Below, in pieces: positions 16,194-25,020 of a stretch of DNA of 64,000 bases. A program made the translations under genes and the position numbers. The DNA is from Fibrobacterota bacterium (lineage in GTDB: Bacteria; Fibrobacterota; Fibrobacteria; UBA11236), in NCBI GenBank assembly GCA_019509785.1, contig JAEKLQ010000026.1:1-64000 (forward strand), in the 5' to 3' direction. The notes under the pieces are model-generated. The model had not been told where the DNA came from and made no database searches. It saw nothing but the letters and a program-made list of their open reading frames with translations. Numbering within the stretch: position 1 is the stretch's first letter; every line of letters begins with the position of its first letter.

Positions 16194-17512
16194 GTCTTGC
16201 GCTTCTTCTGCCGCGCCGCTGGATACAGGACGTTATTGAGGATGAGGCGGTAGCCGGGCGAGTTCTTGTGCAGGGAAAGGTCGGTGGGCGGATCGCCCAC
16301 CGCATGGGAATAATCCTCCGGGTCGTGGCCGCCGTAGTAGGTGAACTGTCCCTGGCCGATGTTCCCATGCAGGTAACGCACGGCATCCTGCCCATCGGCC
16401 TTGGCCAGCACGGTAACGGATTTCTTGACCAGGGCGGATGGATAGGAGGTCGTCAGCCCGAAGAATCCCTTCACCAGATCGGTGTGGTTCTGGCAGAGCA
16501 TGGCGGGCACGGGATCGTACTTGGGCGAGAAATCGAACAGGACGAAATCGTTGGCGGGCCGGCGCTTCAGGCTGCCGCGGTTGACTTGGTTGTAGTCCAG
16601 ATCGCCATGGGAAGGGGACATGGGATCGGTGTCGAAATCGAATCCGGTGAAGGCCAGGGACAGGTTGTAATCCAATTCCTTATTCAGATTGGGGCTGGGG
16701 GGCGTGCCGTCGAAGACCGCGTCGGCCGCGTCCGTCTTGGCGGCGGCCAGGGCCATATCCAAGGTGCTGGTGGCCAGGCACATGGCGAACAGGAATCCCC
16801 CCTTCTCCACGTAATTGCGGATGGCCAGCGCCACCGCCTTCTTGAGCATGACGTTGTTCTTAAAGCCGAGCTCGACGGCCAGCTTTTCATTGGCCGCCAC
16901 CTGGTTCACGTACCACGGCGCCGTTCCGAAGGAGGCGTAGAACTTGGAGTACTGCCCGGTGAAGTCCTCGTGATGCAGATGCAGCCAATCGTATTGCGAG
17001 AGTTTGCCTTCGATGATCTCGCGGTCGTAGATCTTGGTATATGGGATCTCTGCGTAGGCCATGGCCAAGGTCACCGCGTCGTCCCAAGGTTGCTTGGTGA
17101 GCGGGGTATAGACGGCGATGCGCGGGGCCTTCTCCAGCTGCACCTTGTCCATGTTCCCCGCTTCGATCTCGGCGTAGATCCGATCGAGATCCCCGTCCGG
17201 AACGGATTCGAAAAGCACGCCGCGCTTGGCCGCCTCGCGTTTGAGGGAGCCCACGTCTTCCAGCATAAAGCTTCCGCCCCGGTAGTTGAGCAACCATTCC
17301 ACCGGATGTCCCGCGGCCACCGACAGGTAGGCGATGCCGTAGGCCTTCAAGTGATCGGTTTGGGTCAGGTCCATGGGGATGAGGAGATGATCGGCATTGG
17401 CGCCGACGGCGAAGGCGAGCGCCAGAAAGGCGGCGCGGCGAATCCGATGGGCCGCGCGGCGGAGAGCAGCGCCGGATAGGACGGGCCGGAATACCATGGA
17501 CCGTAAATGCAT
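16190..17512 (-). CDS. Conserved exported protein, function unknown
   Basis: 440 residues, with a signal peptide after a basic N-terminus (hydrophobic FLALAFAVGANA, residues about 29-40). The mature protein begins HLLIPMDLTQTDHLKAYGIA and has WLLNYRGGSFMLED, features of a family in Bacteroidota-type genomes that databases often mislabel as asparagine synthetase B; no glutamine amidotransferase or AMP-binding site is visible. The central FAMCLATSTLDMAL region resembles a class I glutamine-amidotransferase-like fold (inference). Coupled to queG by a 4-bp overlap. Met6 is an alternative start. Confidence 0.7.
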   Translation of the reverse strand: MHLRSMVFRPVLSGAALRRAAHRIRRAAFLALAFAVGANADHLLIPMDLTQTDHLKAYGIAYLSVAAGHPVEWLLNYRGGSFMLEDVGSLKREAAKRGVLFESVPDGDLDRIYAEIEAGNMDKVQLEKAPRIAVYTPLTKQPWDDAVTLAMAYAEIPYTKIYDREIIEGKLSQYDWLHLHHEDFTGQYSKFYASFGTAPWYVNQVAANEKLAVELGFKNNVMLKKAVALAIRNYVEKGGFLFAMCLATSTLDMALAAAKTDAADAVFDGTPPSPNLNKELDYNLSLAFTGFDFDTDPMSPSHGDLDYNQVNRGSLKRRPANDFVLFDFSPKYDPVPAMLCQNHTDLVKGFFGLTTSYPSALVKKSVTVLAKADGQDAVRYLHGNIGQGQFTYYGGHDPEDYSHAVGDPPTDLSLHKNSPGYRLILNNVLYPAARQKKRKT

Positions 17513-17567
17513 GGGGCTTAAGATACTCGATTCGCGGGCGCAATGTTCCGCCCGGACGGAACCGAAA

Positions 17568-18779
17568 TCATGCGAACACCTCTTCGCCGTCGACCACCGA
17601 AAGCAGGACGTCGCGGGCTTCCGACACCAATTCTTCGTACAAGTCCGCCTCCGGGCGGGGGCGCATGGCCACGGCGATCAGATCCGCTTTGCAGCCCGGG
17701 GCCAACCTCCCCAGGTCCTCGACGCGGCCTAAGGCCCGGGAGCCGTTCAAGGTCGCCATCGCCAGGATGTCGCGGCCGGGAACGTCCGGGTTCCCGCGCC
17801 GGAATTCGGCCATTTCGTCGAACAAGCTCAAGCCTTCGTTGGAAGCCAGGCTGTCGGTCCCTAGGCACAAGTTGATCCCGGCCGCCCGGTAGGCCGCGTA
17901 GGGGAAGCCGCCGTGGCCGAAAAAGGCCCGGCTCCGCGGGCAATGTACCACCGAGGTTACCGTATCCGCCAAGATACCGATGTCCGCGGCGTCGGCCTGG
18001 TTGCAGTGGGCGAAAAGCGATCCCCGGGGGATGAGCCCTCGGCGGCCGAGGAAACCGATGGGGCTTTCGCCGGGGGCGGGCTTCCAGGCGGGATAGATGC
18101 GGCGGCAGAATTCGAAGAGCGCCCCGCGCCCTTCGCGGAACATGGCGGATTCTTCGGCGCTCTCGGCGACGTGCAAGGTAAAGGGGCCGCGGCGGGTGGC
18201 TTGCTCCGCCGCGAGCAAAAGTTCGGGGGAGCAGGAGTAGGGCGCATGGCAGGTGATGCCCGGGCGAAAGCGCTCGCTGGGCGCGGGCGCGGCGGCCAGC
18301 CGCGATTCGGCCTCGGCCAAGCGGGCGGCTGCCAGGGAGGGATCGAGGCCGATCACTTCGAGATAGGCATAGGCGCGTAAGGGAAGGGCGGCCAGTTCGG
18401 AGAGGGCCGCGCCGGTATTGCCGACGTCCACGATGGTGGTGGTTCCGTGTTTCAGGCATTCCAGCGCCCCCAGGCGGACGGCCTGGGCATAAGCTTCTGG
18501 GCCTGCGCCATCCAGGGACTTGCGCAAGCGCGAGACCCACATGGGAAAGGCCTCGCCGCGGGGCAGCATGCCGCGGGCCATTCCCAGCTCCAGATGGCAA
18601 TGGGCATTGATGAGGCCCGGCAGGATCACGGCGTCGGGGATGTCGCGGATGGTATCGCGCCGCAGGTCCATGTCGTCCAAGGCCCCGACCTGGACGATGC
18701 GATCGCCTTGCACGCGCACGCAACCTCCTTCGAGGGGAGGCCCATCCATGGTGACCACATAGCGAGCGCGGTAGATCAA
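17568..18779 (-). CDS. Amidohydrolase, possible aminofutalosine deaminase
   Basis: 403 residues, metal-dependent amidohydrolase of the cytosine/SAH-deaminase group. Metal-binding His60 and His62 in NAHCHLEL, a His in the FTLHVAESAEE segment, HCNQ and the Asp in GTDSLASN complete the site; the final beta strands (CKADLIAV...VVDGEEV) close the composite domain. The NAHCHLEL-x-RG-x-PMWV pattern recalls aminofutalosine deaminases of the futalosine menaquinone route (MqnX-like), but SAH or guanine-type deaminases remain possible. No other men or mqn gene is adjacent; a UbiD-family decarboxylase is encoded 18 kb away. Confidence 0.8.
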   Translation of the reverse strand: MIYRARYVVTMDGPPLEGGCVRVQGDRIVQVGALDDMDLRRDTIRDIPDAVILPGLINAHCHLELGMARGMLPRGEAFPMWVSRLRKSLDGAGPEAYAQAVRLGALECLKHGTTTIVDVGNTGAALSELAALPLRAYAYLEVIGLDPSLAAARLAEAESRLAAAPAPSERFRPGITCHAPYSCSPELLLAAEQATRRGPFTLHVAESAEESAMFREGRGALFEFCRRIYPAWKPAPGESPIGFLGRRGLIPRGSLFAHCNQADAADIGILADTVTSVVHCPRSRAFFGHGGFPYAAYRAAGINLCLGTDSLASNEGLSLFDEMAEFRRGNPDVPGRDILAMATLNGSRALGRVEDLGRLAPGCKADLIAVAMRPRPEADLYEELVSEARDVLLSVVDGEEVFA

Positions 18780-18867
18780 GCTTCGATTCCCGTCGGAATT
18801 ATAGTATCCTAAGCACCGGCGACGGGATGGATCCCGCGGCGGCAGCGTTGCCGTCGGGCTTTAAGCG

Positions 18868-19983
18868 ATGGCGAAACCCCTGTTATTGGTGGAAGCCCTG
18901 GCGGCCCGGAACGATTCGGGCCTCGGGGCCATGACGCGCCTGTTCGTCGACGGCCTGGGCGGGCTCGCGGACCGGGCCGATATCCTCGTTCTCCTCCCTA
19001 AAGGCGGAAGCTATCGACCCGGCCCGCACTGCCGCACCCTGGAGGTGGATCCCCGGCCCTGGCGGATATGGGCCGAAACCGTCTTTCCCCTTCTGCTTCT
19101 GCGCTACCGACCGGCCGCGGTCCTCTGCCTGGGGCAAACCCTTCCGCGTTTCCGGCCCAAGGCGCGCTACGCTCTCGCCATACCCGATGCCGGCCCGCTG
19201 GAAGATCTCGGCTGGCCGACTTCCTCCCATGACGCCTACAACCGTCGCTGGTTGCGGAGCCGCGCTCCGCATGCGGAGCGCCTCCTGGCGATTTCCGCCT
19301 TCACCCGGAACCGCCTGCAAGCGCTGCTCGGATATCCGGAGGATCGAATCGATGTGGTACTACCTATCCGCCCGCCGGATCTCGCCGGGGAGCGGAGCGG
19401 TCGAATCGGCGCATCGGCCCCCGGGGGACATCATCCTTCCGGGGAATACTTCCTTTCCCTCGGGAACGTGGAGCCCCGCAAGAATTATCCGGGACTCATC
19501 GCCGCATACGCGGCTTTGCTTACGCGCCGGCCGGAAGCGCCACCGCTCTTCATCGCCGGGCATCCCGCTTGGGGCCAGGCCGAAGCCGAGGCTGCCGTAT
19601 CGGCCCATGGCCTCCAGGGACGCGTCCATTTCACGGGGTATCTGTCGGAAGCGGATCGCTCGGCGCATCTCGCCGAGTGCACCGCCTACGTGTCGAGTTC
19701 ATTGTACGAAGGCTGGGGCCTGCCCTTGTTCGAAGCCTTGGGTTTCGGCAAGCCTGCTATCTATCATGGGGAAAGCGCGCAAGACGAATTCGCGCGCGGG
19801 CTCGCCCTGGCCGTGGACTGCCGCGATCCTCAGGCGCTCTCCCGCGCCATGGAAACCGTTTGGAAGGACGCGGCGGAACGGGAACGATTGCGCGCGGCGT
19901 TGGCGGCGGGCTTCCCGCGTATGCTGGAATACGATCTGGAAGGGGCCCTGCGTTCGACTTTGCTACCGCTGCTGGATCCCTAG
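18868..19983 (+). CDS. Glycosyltransferase, GT-B fold (GT4-like)
   Basis: 371 residues. The C-terminal half has the group-1 signature: SLGNVEPRKNYPGLIAAY, then GYLSEADRSAHLAECTAYVSSS and EGWGLPLFEALGFGKP, in which the two Glu residues of the EX7E motif contact the nucleotide sugar. The N-terminal Rossmann domain has a Gly-rich start (ARNDSGLGAMTRLF). Probably adds a sugar to a surface polysaccharide or glycoprotein; donor and acceptor cannot be told. Isolated from other polysaccharide genes. Confidence 0.88.
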   Translation: MAKPLLLVEALAARNDSGLGAMTRLFVDGLGGLADRADILVLLPKGGSYRPGPHCRTLEVDPRPWRIWAETVFPLLLLRYRPAAVLCLGQTLPRFRPKARYALAIPDAGPLEDLGWPTSSHDAYNRRWLRSRAPHAERLLAISAFTRNRLQALLGYPEDRIDVVLPIRPPDLAGERSGRIGASAPGGHHPSGEYFLSLGNVEPRKNYPGLIAAYAALLTRRPEAPPLFIAGHPAWGQAEAEAAVSAHGLQGRVHFTGYLSEADRSAHLAECTAYVSSSLYEGWGLPLFEALGFGKPAIYHGESAQDEFARGLALAVDCRDPQALSRAMETVWKDAAERERLRAALAAGFPRMLEYDLEGALRSTLLPLLDP

Positions 19984-19985
19984 CG

Positions 19986-20711
19986 CTATTTCGCGGTAAT
20001 GGGAACGGCCATCCGCAAGGTTCGATGCGGACCCACCACGGAACTGTCCGAATGGAGCGGGCCCTGGCAGGCATCCGCCACGGCGGCGGGATCCAGGTCC
20101 ACCCAACTGAACCGGATCATCACCGTGTCGCCCTTGGATTTTTCCCAATCCGCGGAATTCAGGAAGCGGCATTGGGGGAGGGAATCGATGCGTACTTCCT
20201 TGATGCCGGACGCGGTAGAATCACGGAAGGTGACGTTCCCGATCGAGAGCGCTCCGGTTGAATCCGGGAAGCCCCGGATGGAATCGAATCCCATCTTCCC
20301 CGGTATAGGCAGGGCGGAATCGGTAACCTGGCCCAGCGGGTTGGCGAGACGGATCAGGGCTTCTCCGGAAAAGACGTGGGCTACGGTGGTGTCGCGGCCG
20401 CCGCTGTCCAGGGCGCATTCGTCCGAGGCCGGGAATCGCACCTGCGTTTCCGGCCGGTACGCCGGCGTTACCCCCGCAGGGGCATCCGCCAGGCCCAGCC
20501 GGAGGAAGCGGGAGCATACGTAACCGGCATGATACCCCAGGAAGGCGATGGGCGAGGCCGAATCCCTCAGTACGAAACGGCTGCCGATGGGCAGGAAACG
20601 GACCGAATCGATGGCGATGCCTTCGGCCAGCGTGCCCGGGCGATCGGATCCGGGATCCACCGAGCAGGCGGCCAGCACGATTGCGGACAGGTAAAGCGCG
20701 CGCCGGATCAT
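19986..20711 (-). CDS. Lipoprotein of unknown function
   Basis: 241 residues from the ATG at 20711, which overlaps the stop of the upstream small gene (ATGA); an in-frame region further upstream lacks support and overlaps that gene. The signal peptide MIRRALYLSAIVLAACS carries a lipobox with Cys about 16. The rest is beta-rich (for example IDSVRFLPIGSRFVLRDS and VTFRDSTASGIKEVRIDS) with no recognised domain. Last gene of the STAS-PEGA operon, ending just before the convergent glycosyltransferase. Confidence 0.75.
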   Translation of the reverse strand: MIRRALYLSAIVLAACSVDPGSDRPGTLAEGIAIDSVRFLPIGSRFVLRDSASPIAFLGYHAGYVCSRFLRLGLADAPAGVTPAYRPETQVRFPASDECALDSGGRDTTVAHVFSGEALIRLANPLGQVTDSALPIPGKMGFDSIRGFPDSTGALSIGNVTFRDSTASGIKEVRIDSLPQCRFLNSADWEKSKGDTVMIRFSWVDLDPAAVADACQGPLHSDSSVVGPHRTLRMAVPITAK

Positions 20712-21058
20712 TTCCGCCCTCCTAAGTCCCCGCAGGCCGCGTATTCTTCCAAGCTCTCCCCTTCGCGAAGCGTCAGGCAGCCTTGCGCGGCCAAGAGGAA
20801 TATGGCCCTGCCGAGATCGGCGCCGGTCCGGATCCCGAACCCATCCAAGGTTTCGGCCAAAAAAGGCCCGAAGTCGGCGGCCGTGGCGGTACGGAAGGCA
20901 TCGCACGCTTCCATCGCGCGCAAGTCGCGGTAGCCCTTGCCCTGGAAGGCGATCCGCTGAAGCAAACGTTGGATGTATTCCAGGCCCGCTGGAGAAAAGG
21001 TTTCCGCCCCGTCCCGGAACATGGCCAGATGGGCCTCGCGCAAACGTTCATCGCCCAT
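20708..21058 (-). CDS. Small Minf_1886-like protein
   Basis: 116 residues from the ATG at 21058, chosen because GGAGG lies 9 nt upstream and it overlaps the previous gene by only 11 bp. The pattern, an N-terminal helix (REAHLAMFRDGAETF), YIQRLLQRIAFQ, then DFGPFLAETLDGFGIRTGADLGRAIFLLAAQGCL and an acidic end, resembles the Minf_1886 family known from Planctomycetes and Verrucomicrobia. That family has no known function. Assignment is from pattern memory and would need a profile search. Confidence 0.65.
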   Translation of the reverse strand: MGDERLREAHLAMFRDGAETFSPAGLEYIQRLLQRIAFQGKGYRDLRAMEACDAFRTATAADFGPFLAETLDGFGIRTGADLGRAIFLLAAQGCLTLREGESLEEYAACGDLGGRK

Positions 21059-22031
21059 GCACGTTTTCCTCCGCGCGGGCGGGAAGCCCAAGGAAAGCCA
21101 AGGGGTCGAGGGCCATGCCGCCCGACTCGATACGAAGCTCTACGGCCGCGGAATCGCCGCCGATCCATCCCAAGGTGTCGCCCGGCTCCAGCATCGCGCC
21201 CGGACGCACGGACGTTCCCATGCGCGCGAAGCCGCGGTAGTAGCTGAAAAGGTTCCGGCCATGATGCAGTTTCAGCCATCCGGCGGTATCGCCCTCGGCG
21301 GGAACCGCGACTATCCTTCCCGGCAAAACAGGTAGCACGCCGGTTCCGTTCGCGGCCGAGAAGAGGGCTTCCGGCGAAGCGCCGGCGGGAAAACCGGGGT
21401 CGAACGAGGGGGTGGGCAGATTCTTCACCCGCATCGAACGGAAGCTGGCGATAGGCGGATGCGGGTGGATATCGTCGAGGCATCGCCCATTGACGCAGAA
21501 CGCCGCTCCGCCCCGGGAAGGATCCTTTTCCAGGACCATCGGCTTCGCCTCTCCCCGCAATTCCAAACGCTCCAATTCCCAACGCGGTTCCGACGAAGCG
21601 AGATCCTGGCTGCGCGCGAAGCCCGCGGCGAAGCCCGTTCCCGCCCGCGCTTGCCATTGCGCTTCGGCCTTCCCTAGGATTTCGCGCACCTGCCCCGCCG
21701 GCTCCGGACCCAGGGGGAAGCCCGTTCCCAGGCATTGGGATGGCGCAACGGGGCAAACCGCATTCACATGGGAGGAATCATGCGCCCAATCCAGGTCGAC
21801 GGGGGAAGGGGCGGAAGCCGGTGTACGTTGGCGCATCCGGGTCGATATCCACTCTCCCGGGTGCCGGAAGGTTTTCCAAAAAGGGAGGCGCGCGACGGAA
21901 TCGAACTTGAGGTAGACCACCAGGGCGAGCAGGCCCAGCATTATGATCCGGAGGGTAGGCCGCCGTTTGGGAAGCCGCGCGACGTATTTCGAACGTCGCG
22001 CCGGCCGGAAATCCCGGTGGGAAAGCTTCAC
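21048..22031 (-). CDS. Membrane-anchored M23-like protein, catalytic residues lost
   Basis: 327 residues from a GTG 2 bp after the STAS-PEGA stop. One transmembrane helix (about 28-42, IIMLGLLALVVYL) precedes a long linker and a C-terminal domain (about 235-320) with the outline of peptidase M23/LytM: PGRIVAVPAEGDTAGWLKLHHG, RPGAMLEPGDTLGWIGG, and LDPLAFLGLP. The expected zinc and catalytic residues are missing: YRGF stands where YAHL is expected and AVELRI where HLHFEI is expected. Probably a non-enzymatic peptidoglycan-binding or hydrolase-activating protein, like EnvC or NlpD. Confidence 0.7.
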   Translation of the reverse strand: MKLSHRDFRPARRSKYVARLPKRRPTLRIIMLGLLALVVYLKFDSVARLPFWKTFRHPGEWISTRMRQRTPASAPSPVDLDWAHDSSHVNAVCPVAPSQCLGTGFPLGPEPAGQVREILGKAEAQWQARAGTGFAAGFARSQDLASSEPRWELERLELRGEAKPMVLEKDPSRGGAAFCVNGRCLDDIHPHPPIASFRSMRVKNLPTPSFDPGFPAGASPEALFSAANGTGVLPVLPGRIVAVPAEGDTAGWLKLHHGRNLFSYYRGFARMGTSVRPGAMLEPGDTLGWIGGDSAAVELRIESGGMALDPLAFLGLPARAEENVHGR

Positions 22032-22033
22032 GC

Positions 22034-24208
22034 TTATTGCAAAATCAGATGCAAGGCCTTGTTCTTGCCTTCGTTTACGACCTGATCGACGGAAGACTTC
22101 TGGCCGCCTTTATTCATCTCGATGCGATGGGTGCCCGAGGGCAACTCCAGCTTGGCGGGAGTCTTCTTGCCGGAATTCTTCCCGTCGATGATGATATCCG
22201 CGCGGGCCGGGCTGCTGGAAAGGAAGATCACGCCGATGGGTCCGTCGCCCGGAGCGGGAGAGGAGGCCGCGGCCTTGGGCTTCGGCTCGTCTTCCGGCTC
22301 ACGCGCCGGAGCCTGCTTGGCGACGGGCAGATCTTCGGGTTCATCGTACTTGGGAGCGGGTTTCGGTTCCGGCTTACGCTCTTCGGGCTCGGGCGCGGCG
22401 GCCTTGGGGGCCGGAGCCTTGGCCACCGGCTCATCATTGCCGCCTTCCTTATCCAAAGCCACTTGCAGATCATGTTCCGTGCTGTTCTTCGGAAGCGTGG
22501 TCTCGAAGCGTTTGTATCCGGCCATGCGCACGATGATCTTGTTGGAATTGTTGCTGAGGCTAACGTCCAGGGGGGTCACGCCCTTCTTGGAGAAATTCAC
22601 CAGCACTTCGGCGCCTTCGGGCTCGCTCGTGATATGCAGCATCCCCGCCTTGGGGGCGCTCGGTTCTTCGGACGGCGCGGGGGCCGGAGCGGGCCGCTCC
22701 ACGCGCGGCCGCGTCTTGGCGACATGAGTCGCAGGGGCCTTGTGGGGGGCGGGTCTCGGCGTTTCGACCAGGGCCTTCGCGGGAGCCGGCTTAGCCGGAA
22801 CCGCGGCCGGAGGTGTCGCCGGGGCCGATGCGGGAGGAGTAGTGGCGGTCGGATGGGCGGGCGTCGGTTGCGCCGCGGGTCCGGTAGCTTGGGGATTGGC
22901 GGGAGTAGAAGGCGCTGTCTGCGCCGGGGAGGCCGGCCCAGGCTGGGCGGCAGGTGCGGTCGCGGAAGGGGAGGCGGGAGCGGCCGGTCCCGTAGGCGTC
23001 GCGGGAGTTTCGATGGCCGATGGGATTTCGGGCGGCGGGCTTTTCTTCGAGAAGAAGAAGAACGCTCCGATGGCGACTCCAACCAGGAGTACGAAGATGA
23101 TCAACTTGGCCGGGAAACGCGCCTCCTCGACCAGGTTGTTCTGCCGCGCCGGCGGGAGATCCCCGTAGCTGGAATATTTTTCTTCCCTGGGCGGTTCGGG
23201 GGCTCGTTGCTCCTCGGCATAGGCGGGAATGGACTCCTCATCCTGACCTCCGAATTCGCGGCCGCCTACGCGCCGGCCCGGCTGCTTGCGGGCATTGGGG
23301 CTGCGCATGCGCTCTTGGGAGGGCTTACGCTGGCGCGGATCCGGCATGTCCGCATCGGAATCGTAGGAGTGGCCCTGCGCAGGCGATGCCGGCGTGTTGG
23401 CATCGGTCGCGGGCGGCTGGGCGGAAGCCTGGGGTTGGGACAGGTTTCCGAATTGGCCGACGGGCAATTGCACGGTGGGGAAATCGAAATTCGCCTGGGG
23501 TTGGCCGAAGCCTTGCGCTGAGGTGGGATTCTGATAGCCCTGCGATCCGTTCCCCAATCCCAGACCATTCGCGTTGTAGTTGTAGGCGGGAGCGGGTTGG
23601 GGGAAAATCGGCGCCGGGGACTCGGGCAATTGGGTGGGCGCGAATCCACCCTGCGGCGGATTGAAGGTCGGATACCCGTTTTCGGCGGGAGGCGTAGGGG
23701 CCTGGAAGGAAGGCGCCGGCGTGTTGGCGTTCAACCCCAATTGATATTGCGGAAGCTCGTTGTTGTCCAGCTTGGAGCCCAGGCGCTGCCCCATTTCGGC
23801 CTTGAACTCGTCGAACTCGGTTTTGGGGATCGGCGGCGCTTCCGCCGGTTGATTGGAAATCTTCTGCAGTTCCTCGATCCGGTAGCTGGACGTTTGGCGC
23901 AGGATCTCTTTGGAGTCGGCGATCATCTCCGCTTCGGAACGGTAGATGCGCATGATGTTATCCAGGCCAGCGCGCTTCAGGATATCCTGCACCTTCGGGT
24001 GCTCGGTGAGGATGGCGATGCGGCCCGAGACCTCCAGCATGTGGCGATTGGAGGCGATGAATGCGTTGATGGTATCGCTATAGAGATACTCGAGGTTCCC
24101 TAGATCGATCACGACATTGCGCATGTCGTTCTCGATGAGGAAGCGAACGGTGTTCTTCAGTTTCGCCGAATCGAATACCTCTCCATCGGCCAGGCGTGCG
24201 GACACCAC
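22034..24208 (-). CDS. STAS domain, transmembrane helix and two PEGA domains
   Basis: At least 724 residues. A STAS (anti-sigma-antagonist type) domain fills about 1-110, with NLEYLYSDTINAF holding the Ser44 that aligns with the phosphorylation site of SpoIIAA. A Pro/Gln/Asn-rich linker follows, one transmembrane helix (about 369-387), an Ala/Pro-rich stretch, then PEGA domains (about 530-595 and 658-724). It would couple a cytoplasmic switch to a periplasmic domain. The first standard start (GTG 24208) omits the first STAS beta strand; the frame extends upstream through IIKFDIRSVGIFDV to an ATT (24247) or ATC (24244) right after GGGAGG, so a rare start codon is likely. First gene of a four-gene operon. 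Confidence 0.85.
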   Translation of the reverse strand: MVSARLADGEVFDSAKLKNTVRFLIENDMRNVVIDLGNLEYLYSDTINAFIASNRHMLEVSGRIAILTEHPKVQDILKRAGLDNIMRIYRSEAEMIADSKEILRQTSSYRIEELQKISNQPAEAPPIPKTEFDEFKAEMGQRLGSKLDNNELPQYQLGLNANTPAPSFQAPTPPAENGYPTFNPPQGGFAPTQLPESPAPIFPQPAPAYNYNANGLGLGNGSQGYQNPTSAQGFGQPQANFDFPTVQLPVGQFGNLSQPQASAQPPATDANTPASPAQGHSYDSDADMPDPRQRKPSQERMRSPNARKQPGRRVGGREFGGQDEESIPAYAEEQRAPEPPREEKYSSYGDLPPARQNNLVEEARFPAKLIIFVLLVGVAIGAFFFFSKKSPPPEIPSAIETPATPTGPAAPASPSATAPAAQPGPASPAQTAPSTPANPQATGPAAQPTPAHPTATTPPASAPATPPAAVPAKPAPAKALVETPRPAPHKAPATHVAKTRPRVERPAPAPAPSEEPSAPKAGMLHITSEPEGAEVLVNFSKKGVTPLDVSLSNNSNKIIVRMAGYKRFETTLPKNSTEHDLQVALDKEGGNDEPVAKAPAPKAAAPEPEERKPEPKPAPKYDEPEDLPVAKQAPAREPEDEPKPKAAASSPAPGDGPIGVIFLSSSPARADIIIDGKNSGKKTPAKLELPSGTHRIEMNKGGQKSSVDQVVNEGKNKALHLILQ

Positions 24209-24498
24209 ATCGAAAATTCCAACGGAGCGGATATCGAACTTGATAATTACCTCCCGGCAACCCCGGTCTTATCGGGCGTGCTCGCCCATTCCCTGGTTTG
24301 GGATTGTCTCGAAAAAAGCTCCTCGGAAAAGTACAAAAAAAGAGTAGGAAGGGTGGGGCGATCGTGAGTTTTATGGCTATTTGGCTTGTTTTAAAGGGTC
24401 GTTAGGCTGGTTTCAGGGAAGGCCCGAATCCGAGGGGGCAGAGGCGGCTTTCCCCGCCTCGTGAAGGCTATAATCGCCCAGACGAGGAGAGTCCATGC

Positions 24499-24975
24499 AT
24501 GCGCGATGAAGGCGATTTCCCGACCGTTCGATTCAGGAAATGCTCTAGCTGCGGAAAGGTCTACACCGGTTCCTTGACCGGCGCTGACGCATGCCCGATT
24601 TGCCATACCTCCTTTCGCACCGAAGATCCGTCGGAAGCAGCGGTATTCCGCACCTGCATCCGGGGCCATGTACACTTCATCATCCAAGGACCCCTCCGTA
24701 AGCTTGGGCAATTGGAGGATCTGCGCGGGCAAATCGATGGAGCCCTGGCGGATAACGCCGATTCCATCGCCTTCGCTTTCGAGAGCGCCTCTTTCCTGAA
24801 CAGCAGCCTGATCAACCTCCTTGTCAAGACCATGCAAACCTTGTCCATCGTGGGGAAGCCGACCTTCATCGTCACCCGGGATGCGGACACCTTGGAAAGC
24901 CTGCAAATGATGGACTTGGATCGGGTTATGCGCATCCTTCCCGATCGGGAAAGCTACCTGGCCGCATTGGCTTAA
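24499..24975 (+). CDS. Zinc-ribbon plus STAS domain protein
   Basis: 158 residues. An N-terminal zinc ribbon (Cys at 15, 18, 32 and 35 in CSSCG and CPICH) is joined to a STAS domain whose FESASFLNSSLINLL segment carries the candidate phospho-Ser. The spacing GGAGAG to ATG supports the start at 24499. Divergent from the STAS-PEGA gene over a 0.25-kb region, so the two STAS proteins may belong to the same partner-switching circuit (inference). No sigma factor or anti-sigma kinase gene is in the window. Confidence 0.8.
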   Translation: MRDEGDFPTVRFRKCSSCGKVYTGSLTGADACPICHTSFRTEDPSEAAVFRTCIRGHVHFIIQGPLRKLGQLEDLRGQIDGALADNADSIAFAFESASFLNSSLINLLVKTMQTLSIVGKPTFIVTRDADTLESLQMMDLDRVMRILPDRESYLAALA

Positions 24976-25020
24976 GCCTTCCTGGCCTTACCTATCTAGG
25001 TCGCGCCTGCGATAGGGATT

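Noticed and set aside
22037-23521. 494-codon plus-strand Arg/Gly-rich frame opposite the STAS-PEGA gene
   Set aside because: Complement of the Pro/Ala-rich linker codons, not a real Gly-rich protein.
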